A program made the position numbers and the translations under genes. The notes below the pieces were generated by a model, which saw only the letters and a program-made list of their open reading frames with translations, had not been told where the DNA came from and ran no database searches. Positions 58,287 through 64,000 of a stretch of DNA of 64,000 bases are shown in pieces. Source of the DNA: Magicicada septendecula (taxonomy: Eukaryota; Arthropoda; Insecta; Hemiptera; Cicadidae); contig CM068375.1 of assembly GCA_034769895.1 (NCBI GenBank), positions 250,707,542-250,771,541 of the forward strand. Reading direction: 5' to 3'. Within the stretch, counting starts at the first letter, position 1, and each line of letters begins with the position of its first letter.

Positions 58287-58293
58287 GCGCCAT

Positions 58294-58917
58294 TCATTCC
58301 GCTATATATTTAATTGTATTTAATTCATCTATATAATCATCGTGCTCAAGAGGTATACTTGTCAATCGGTGTAAGAGGCTATTGAAAGCGGCCATTTTTT
58401 GAGTATACAGGTGATAAGATTTGGCGTGTATAACGGAATCAGTTGCTGTAGGTTTTCTGTATATCTTGTAACGAAATCTATTGTTATGTTTTATTAAAGT
58501 TAAATCTAAGAAATTTATTTCATTATTTGTTTCTACTTCTGCTGTGAATTGTAGTTTTGTATTGATACTATTCATAAAAGACTTTAGATTATCTATTTGT
58601 CTCATTGTCCCAAGGAAAATAACAAAGGTATCATGTACATATCGTCTGTAAAAAATAATCTGGTTATTGAATTTATTGGTTACCGAAAGCAAATATGTAT
58701 TTTCAAAATGATTAAGATATATATCAGACAAGAGTCCAGATAAAGGTGAATCCATAGCGAATCCCTCTTCTTGAATAAAAAACCGATTATCGAATGAAAA
58801 ATAGTTCTGTTTTAAAATGACACCAAGAATATATATTAATTCATTTATTTCTTGAGGACCTAAACGGCCAGATTTTTCCAAGTTGTTTTTCAGAATCTCA
58901 ACCGTGGCTTGAACCAC
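58294..58917 (-). pseudogene. PLE c reverse transcriptase, catalytic Asp replaced
   Basis: The frame is open from the truncated 5' border and encodes about 205 residues of PLE RT: QATVEILKNNLEKSG, IQEEGFAMDSPLSGLLSDIY (motif B region), FYRRYVHDTFVIF (motif C), INFLDLTLI, YKIYRKPTATD, FNSLLHRLTSIPL and LNTIKYIA. Motif C should be Y-V-D-D; here the first Asp is His (CAT at 58633-58635), which removes a metal-binding residue. The motif A part is lost with the 5' truncation. At the LINE junction a 1-nt loss shifts the frame relative to the endonuclease half. The copy is dead. Confidence 0.85.
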
Positions 58918-59019
58918 GGTTCTACGGTGGCTTCGGCACTACAGTCCGGGGGGGGGGGCAATAGTGTGTGTGGAGGAGAAAGTTGATGATTATTATTAAT
59001 GGGATTATATTGATAATAT

Positions 59020-59602
59020 TGTTACAACTGTCTACTCGATCGTCGTAGGTACAGTGGAAACAAAATAAGTACAAGACACCAATTAAGTCACTAATCACAC
59101 CTTTAATTGTTACAGTAAAACAGTTCGTAATTAACAACACAGTCTCTACAACAAACGAAATGAAAATTGTACACACGCAATAAAATGTCCACAAATATTA
59201 AAACTCAATTGTATTACAATTATACCGTCCGAATATAAAACGCAACACTTCACTACTAACTACTTGAACGTACACAGTAATAACCCGAACCGCTCTGTAA
59301 ATATATCGCACTAATACTCTCGAACCGCACTATCCAAAATCTCGCATGGAACTGAAAACTAAGGCCGCTACGCGATGTATTTATAGTCACGCTCACACAC
59401 CAGAAGCTTCCAAACTGCATCTTATCTCTCGTGAATTACGTAATTACTATGGCCTTGACACAGTCCGAGCGACCGAGCGAAGCCCGGCACAGTCGAGACG
59501 ATTCTCGCAAAATGCGTCTAGTAGCACGTACACCACACGCTTACGTCGAGATCTTTCTGGCACATTCGATAAACGCGTAGATTGTTCTGTGCTGTCGTAG
59601 CA
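59020..59602 (-). repeat. 3' LTR of element H with TATA box
   Basis: 583 bp; on the minus strand it starts TGCTACGACAGCACAG and ends GTTGTAACA. TATAAATA at 59378-59385 (minus) is the likely promoter element. The part near the end is shared with the LTR of element I. Confidence 0.8.
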
Positions 59603-59615
59603 CTGCCCCCTCCTT
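59603..59615 (-). promoter_or_regulatory. Polypurine tract of element H
   Basis: Minus strand AAGGAGGGGGCAG sits directly before the LTR start and overlaps the TAA stop of pol (59614-59616). Confidence 0.85.
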
Positions 59616-60225
59616 AAGCCTGTTCGTCCCGAACTGGCAAAGCGTCTCTAAGTTTGTATTTAGCCAGGCGATCTAGGTGGACGACCTTGAACTTTCGCTG
59701 TCCTTCCTGTTGAATCCGATAAACAACATCATTAATCCTTTTTTTTACAGTGTAGGGTCCTTCCCAGTTAGACTGAAGCTTAGGTGAGCGACCACGACGG
59801 CGCTTTGGATTGAACAACCAGACCTGATCTCCTTCTTGGAAACCCACACTATTGCTGCGAATGTCATACCGAGTTTTCATTTTATCACTGGCAATCTTCA
59901 GCCGTCCTCTTAACAAGCGATTCATTTCTCGCAGTTGGTTTTCTAATCGCGAGGAATAGTTCTTTGACTCTTGGGACTGAGTCTCAGGTGATCCAAACAT
60001 CAAGTCCCCAGGAAGACGAATCTCCCGCCCAAACACCAATTTTGCTGGAGTCATGCTGGTTGTGTCATGTACTGATGACCTATACGCCATAAGGAATAGC
60101 GGTATACGTTGGTCCCAGTCTGTTTGGTTCTCGTCAACAACTTTCGAAAGATGCTGCTCAAGTGTCCTGTTGAATCTCTCAACCATCCCGTCCCACTGAG
60201 GATGCAGAGGCGTTGTCCTGGTCTT
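59614..60225 (-). pseudogene. Element H integrase, C-terminal half
   Basis: Same frame as the upstream pol ORF but after an in-frame TGA at 60226-60228. It opens with KTRTTPLHPQWDG, then MVERFNRTLEQHL, whose Glu is the third catalytic acid of the D,D-35-E triad. The rest of the core follows (FLMAYRSSVHDTTSMTP, KLVFGREIRLP) and a C-terminal GPY/F module (NWEGPYTVKKRINDVVYRI), which in gypsy integrases aids binding and multimer contacts. A YKLRDALPVRDEQA tail ends at the polypurine tract. Only the upstream stop separates it from the rest of pol; a C-to-T change at a CGA Arg codon is the simplest cause. Confidence 0.9.
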
Positions 60226-62001
60226 TCAAATTCCCAGTAGACGGCATAATTCTTTAAACACTCCTGATTCGAAATTTCTCCCTTGATCCGTATGGATTTC
60301 CATAGGGGCTCCATAACGGCAACAGAAGTTGTGAACTAACTGCTTTGCCACAGTGGTAACCTCCTGATTTGGAATTGCGTAGGCTTCCACCCACTTAGTA
60401 AAGTAGTCACCTACAACCATGATGTACCGGTTTCCATCGTCAGTAACTGGGAATGGTCCAGCAATGTCTATGGCAATTCTCTCGAAAGGTTGTCCAACGT
60501 TATACTGTCTCATTTTTCCCCTGCTTCTGGTTTGTGGACCCTTGCTTGCAGCACATATTCCACACGTCCGAACCCATTCCTCTACGTCGTGGCGAAGATG
60601 AAGCCAATAGAATCGCTTCCGTATTTTGTCAAGGGTTTTGTTAACGCCAAGATGGCCTCCAGATGTTCCATCATGCATCTCCTTCAAAACAGACTGCACT
60701 TTACTTCGGGGAACTATCAACTGCATGACCACGTCTCGTCCATCTGCACTTTCCCAAGCCCTTTTCAGCAACCCGTTTTCTAAGGTGAGAGATTCCCATT
60801 GTGCCCAGTAGCCCTTCAGCACTTCGGAACCATGGCAGATATCTTGCCAATCCGGGTGGCGACCTTCCTCTTTTGCTGTCAAGATCGGTCCAATCTCTTC
60901 ATCAGTCATCTGTTCTTGTCGACAGTCTTGTGTTGTCCAACCATCAGCCAGGAAATCTACAGTGATGGCTTGAACATGTTCGCTTGAGTTTTGTTCTTCC
61001 TTTCTGTGGCAATGTCGGCAGTCTTCCGGGCACGGTCTTCGTGATAAGCCATCTGCATTACCGTGCAGGCGCCCCCGCCGATGTTGTACCTTGAAGTTGT
61101 ACTCTTGCAGACGTTCGAGCCACCTTGCCAACTGTCCTTCCGGATTTTTAAATCTCAAGAGCCATGCAAGTGCAGCATGGTCGGTACGTAGTGAAAACTC
61201 TCTCCCATAGAGGTATTTATGGAAGTGCTCCAAAGCTCTGACAATTGCCAACAACTCTCTTCTTGTAACACAATAATTTCTCTCTGGTTTAGAAAGCATC
61301 TTGCTGTAATACGATATTACTCGTTCTTCACTGTTCTGCACTTGAGACAAAACTGCTCCTAGACCAGTATTGCTTGTGTCTGTGTCTACGATGTACTTCC
61401 CTTCGGAAGCTGGAAAAGCGAGAATTGGCTGCGAACATAATGCAATCTTCAACGTTCTAAATGCTTGTTCACACTCTCTCGACCATTGGAAGTTTCGTTT
61501 ATTTTCCGTTAGGTCATGTAGTGGTTTAGCAATAGTAGCGAAGCCTTTCACAAAACGTCGGTAATATGAGCATAACCCCAGGAAACTCCGAACTTCGTGT
61601 TTATTCTTTGGAACTGGCCAGTCTCTTACGGTGTCTACTTTATTAGGATCCATGCTAACGCCCGCTGCCGAAACCAGATGGCACAAATACTGTACTTCCT
61701 TCTGGAATACAGAACACTTCTTCGGGCTCAGCTTCAGTTGTGCACCGTGAATTCTAGTTAGAACTTCCTTAAGGTTTTCCAAATGATCTCCGAAAGTCTT
61801 CCCGATCACTATGACATCGTCTAAGTAAACAAGGCAAGTTTTCCACGTCAGGCCTCGGAGTATCAGGTCCATCAATCTCTCAAATGTTGCTGGTGCATTA
61901 CAGAGTCCAAATGGCATGACGTTAAATTGGAATAAGCCACTTGGGGTCGAGAAAGCGGTCTTCCTTGTCTTCTTGATGAAGACCCACTTGCCAATATCCA
62001 C
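60226..62001 (-). pseudogene. Element H pol: RT palm to integrase core
   Basis: About 590 residues in one frame, starting where the RT reading frame is recovered after an indel near 61960. Early residues: KTAFSTPSGLFQFNVMPFGL, NAPATFERLMD, and YLDDVIV, the RT catalytic Y-x-D-D. The connection (FLGLCSYYRRFVKGFA) follows, then RNase H (FVDTDTSN-type site reading IVDTDTSNTGLGAVLS, RRELLAIVRALEHFHKYL, LRTDHAALAWLL). Integrase follows, with its H-H-C-C zinc domain (MHDGTSGGHLG, CGICAAS), the first catalytic Asp (IAIDIAGPFP) and the second (HTDQGRNFES). The frame ends at a TGA in the loop before the catalytic Glu. Confidence 0.93.
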
Positions 62002-62710
62002 TCTTCAGGTCCAATGTGGAAAACCACTGTGCTCCGGACAACGTGTCGAGTGTATCGTCAACGCGAGGTAATGGAAAGCAGTCTTTCTTTGTAACGTCAT
62101 TTAACCTCTGGTAGTCTACGCAGAAACACAATCCACCATCCTTCTTCGCTACCAGCACTACAGGGGAAGACCAAGCACTTGACGAAGGTTCGATTACTCC
62201 CTCTGTCAACATGTCCTGTACTAACCGAGACATCTCCTCTTGTTTAGATAATGGAGGCCTTCGAGGAGGTTGGCGTATCGGTGTTGTGTCCCCGGTATTG
62301 ATGCGATGTTGCACAAGAGAGGTTCTTCCCAGTGACTGTCCCCGAACTGCAAAACAATCTTTGAATTCGTGTAAAAACTGTCCAAGTTCTTTTACCTCAC
62401 CACTTGAGAGGTCGTTAGAAGATCTGCTCAATAATTCTTGCAGTTCCTCTGGTAATTTAGAAGTATCCGAAGAACTGGGTCTTGGTTGCGTTATTCCGGC
62501 TACCCAGGCCACAGGAGTCAATTTGCCTAGGAGCGTATTGCTTTGTAAAGTGATAGCTTGATCCAAAATATTCGCCACTCTAATAGGTACATTTCCGGTT
62601 TCGTCAGGTTTTACTAAACTTCTGGCAATTAGTATGCCCGGTGTACTGACTACCTGGGGTTCGAATATAGAGCACTGATTGCCCCTAGTATCTACATCGG
62701 TTCTAACCAT
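61922..62710 (-). pseudogene. Element H pol: N-terminal RT part
   Basis: 262 residues. After a post-protease linker come IEPSSSAWSSPVVLVAKKDG and GGLCFCVDYQRLNDVTKKD, then FSTLDLKSGYWQVGLHQ with the motif A Asp. In most gypsy RTs the second motif reads R-F-C-x-D-Y-R; here the Arg residues are Cys and Gln, each one CpG-type transition away. The frame leaves RT after HQEDKED because of a 1-nt indel, and RT continues in the frame of 62001-60226. The true start is upstream, in the protease frame, so the first Met here is not a real start. Confidence 0.9.
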
Positions 62711-62783
62711 GATGATCTTTTCGGAGTTTGGCGGAAAGTTACGGCCACTTGGTTTATGACGTCCATCGATTTTTCTGCTGTCA

Positions 62784-63203
62784 TCATTGTTGATGCATTA
62801 CCTCTTCGCCTCCGATTCTCAAGACATTGTTTTTGAAGTCGACTATAAATCCGTATGCGTTCATAACGTCCACACCAAGAATTGCTTCATCCACAATGTC
62901 TGCAACAAGTACTTGATGATTAAACTCAAGTCGACCGAGGCGTAGGTGTATCTCCACTTTTCCATACACTTTTACAGGCCGTCCAGTAGCTGTTCACAAG
63001 CTGCAAGAGCACCAGATTGGCTTGAGATCTTTCACCACGTCGGGGCGCACAATAGAAACTGTTGTGCCTGTGTCAACTATAATCGAGGTTGGCCTTTCTT
63101 GAACAAATCCGGTAACTACCAAGCTCCCGCTGGTTTTCTGAAGTGTAGAAATTGCGTATTCTCTAGGGGCTTCGTTCCTCCAGTTAGTCAGCACACGCCC
63201 CAT
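62784..63203 (-). pseudogene. Element H protease, one nonsense codon
   Basis: Aspartic protease with intact IIVDTGTTVSIVRP (D-T-G) near residue 40. An in-frame TGA at 62994-62996 follows SCSL. The same frame continues with RPVKVYGKVEIHLRLG, FNHQVLVADIVDEAILGVDV (the second structural glycine segment) and ends EEVMHQQ. It overlaps the gag-end region in another frame, so Gag-Pro expression may use a frameshift. The sister copy in element I lacks this stop but has lost the D-T-G Thr. Confidence 0.85.
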
Positions 63204-63211
63204 TGCACCGA

Positions 63212-64000
63212 CTATTGCTCGTTTCCCTGCTGCTGAATTCTAACCCGACAATCTCGTTGTAGATGTCCAGGTTTCCCACATCGATAACACTTCGGTCTTC
63301 CATCCTTTCTTATTTTATTCTGTGGCGCCGACCGTCGAGTCTCTGTTCCTTGTTCTTCTTCCTCATCGTCTGTGCCGTTGCGATCTTTTAGCGCGCGTAC
63401 TTTATGACTTGTCCAACCAGACGCTGATTTGGCGGCCTCAAATTGCAAAGCATGTACCAGGGCTTCCGCACTGTTCTGGTGTCTTGCAATTCGTAACACT
63501 TGCTGTAGTTCGTTATCTCGGACACCGGCAGTAAATGTCTGCATCGCAAAACGCGTTCGGAAATCTTCTGGCGCTTCAGGATAGGCCAGTCTAATTAGTC
63601 TGTCGATACTTGCTTCAAACTCTTGAAGACTTTCCCCGGAATGCTGTCGCCTTGCTCTCAACTGGGTGCAGTACACATCTCGCAAATGTTTATCACCATA
63701 CCGTAATTCCAGAGCTTTTATCAACTCGGCATAGGTGTTTTGGCTGTCAGGTGGCACTTTCTGTAGTAGTTCTGCCGCGGGTCCTTTTAATGCAAGAACA
63801 AGTGAAACAGCCTTGTCTTTTTCTGTCCAATTATTTGCGCATGCAGCAGCTTCAAATTTGCGGAGGTACGTTGCCCAGTGACTGCTTCCGTCAAAGGTTG
63901 GAGCTTTGACATGAACTGTCCCTACTGCAGGCAAAGTGACTTTCTCTGTTAACTTATTTTCTGTGTCTTTTTCTGTCTTGATCACTGGTACAGTCTGTTC
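63212..64000 (-). CDS. Element H Gag, C-terminal part, cut by the window edge
   Basis: The frame is open to base 64000, so the N-terminus lies outside the window; a GTG at 63985 is not a start. The order is VHVKAPTFDGSSHWATYLRK, then the capsid with the conserved W-x2-Y-x3-F-E-A pattern, ALKGPAAELLQ, ELRYGDKHLRDVY and LQEFEASIDRLIRLAY. A basic linker follows, then a CCHC knuckle CYRCGKPGHLQRDC with all four ligands. It ends IQQQGNEQ. Gag coats and packages element RNA. It is the best preserved Gag in the window. Confidence 0.92.
   Translation of the reverse strand, partial: EQTVPVIKTEKDTENKLTEKVTLPAVGTVHVKAPTFDGSSHWATYLRKFEAAACANNWTEKDKAVSLVLALKGPAAELLQKVPPDSQNTYAELIKALELRYGDKHLRDVYCTQLRARRQHSGESLQEFEASIDRLIRLAYPEAPEDFRTRFAMQTFTAGVRDNELQQVLRIARHQNSAEALVHALQFEAAKSASGWTSHKVRALKDRNGTDDEEEEQGTETRRSAPQNKIRKDGRPKCYRCGKPGHLQRDCRVRIQQQGNEQ

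Larger units (their letters stand above)
53595..58289 (-). mobile_element. Non-LTR retrotransposon (CR1/Jockey group), nearly full length
   Basis: CCATTCA flanks it at 53588-53594 and 58290-58296, a 7-bp target duplication. On the minus strand a very short 5' leader of ATT repeats precedes ORF1 (58208-56770) and ORF2 (56703-53860). A 265-bp 3' UTR ends in an (ATT)n tail instead of poly(A). Its ORF2 is intact, so the insertion is young relative to PLE c. Confidence 0.9.
52736..58934 (-). mobile_element. Penelope-like element c, 5'-truncated, with nested LINE
   Basis: GGCACTACAG occurs at both borders (52726-52735 and 58935-58944), a 10-bp target duplication, and variable-length duplications are normal for PLEs. 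Minus-strand order: truncated RT (58917-58297), LINE insertion (53595-58289), GIY-YIG endonuclease (to 52906), 3' flank with a hammerhead-like motif. Confidence 0.85.
52644..59019 (+). repeat. LTR remnant of E3, split by PLE c
   Basis: Two pieces are kept: 52644-52735 (TGTAACGCCAAAGCAAGG...) and 58945 to about 59019. They are separated by PLE c. The second piece starts TCCGGGGGGG and runs to the border of gypsy element H. Confidence 0.45.
59020..64000 (-). mobile_element. Ty3/gypsy element H, 3' LTR and coding region, runs off the window
   Basis: Minus-strand order is gag (from beyond 64000), protease, RT, RNase H, integrase, polypurine tract, 3' LTR. RT before integrase defines Ty3/gypsy. 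It is the better preserved relative of element I. Visible damage: two in-frame TGA stops (62994-62996 and 60226-60228), one frameshift near 61960, and Arg-to-Cys or Gln changes in RT. No env is present: the pol stop touches the polypurine tract. Confidence 0.92.

Noticed and set aside
59346-59600. 84-aa plus-strand frame
   Set aside because: It lies inside the LTR of element H, antisense to its transcription, and is not kept in the LTR of element I.
60419-61564. Several plus-strand frames of 60-97 aa
   Set aside because: Antisense shadows of the integrase, RNase H and RT coding sequence of element H.

Overview
The window looks like an AT-rich arthropod nuclear chromosome, most likely an insect, inside or beside a gene with very large introns. 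Two things point there. One is a single spliced exon of a conserved animal gene at 48031-48160 (minus), a SNX27-type sorting nexin with GT/AG borders. The other is the mix of Ty3/gypsy LTR elements, Penelope-like elements (PLEs), a CR1/Jockey-group LINE and a pogo/Tigger DNA transposon. I see no bacterial-style genes, rRNA, tRNA or CRISPR. Almost everything else is transposable-element (TE) sequence, most of it broken.

Layout. 1-2754: AT-rich DNA with a 270-bp tandem duplication. 2757-14658: pogo/Tigger-type transposon (23-bp inverted ends, TA duplication) holding LTR element A (3245-13953, duplication ATCT), which holds LTR element E1 (7083-13691, minus, duplication AGTA). 14659-16744: AT-rich, no gene. 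16745-19000 and 31246-33471: two copies of a 2.25-kb repeat F, probably LTRs of a minus-strand element. Between them are remains of gag-protease element K (protease 20419-20930, gag 26205-28055), split by insertion G (21029-26195, 1.46-kb terminal direct repeats, 9-bp flanking duplication, PLE fragment inside). There is also a PLE bracketed by inverted repeats (28255-29404) and LTR D (29538-30698). 33480-36131: a LINE ORF2 scrap and a decayed gypsy element I. 36854-37845: LTR C. 38068-46949: LTR element B (1.32-kb LTRs, duplication TGTT). 46950-50230: the only clearly non-TE stretch, with the SNX27 exon and a degenerate minisatellite. 50280-52735: 3' part of a relative of B/E1 (E3). PLE c (52736-58934, 10-bp duplication) sits in the E3 LTR, and a nearly complete LINE (53595-58289, 7-bp duplication) sits in PLE c. 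59020-64000: minus-strand gypsy element H with gag, protease, RT, RNase H and integrase, running off the right edge.

How the parts relate. A, B, E1 and E3 form one LTR family: LTRs start TGTAA, primer sites resemble the tRNA-Lys site, and the encoded product is a coiled-coil Gag-like protein. B, E1 and E3 carry no pol after gag. In its place is a 2-3 kb non-coding region with conserved blocks and, in B and E1, a 40-nt hairpin against the polypurine tract. I infer a non-autonomous gag-only family mobilised by other gypsy elements. PLEs b and c carry hammerhead-ribozyme-like folds in their flanking repeats. The best leads for something new are the gag-only family with its pre-PPT hairpin and primer-site ladder, the PLE ribozymes, and the shared E1 insertion in both LTRs of A.
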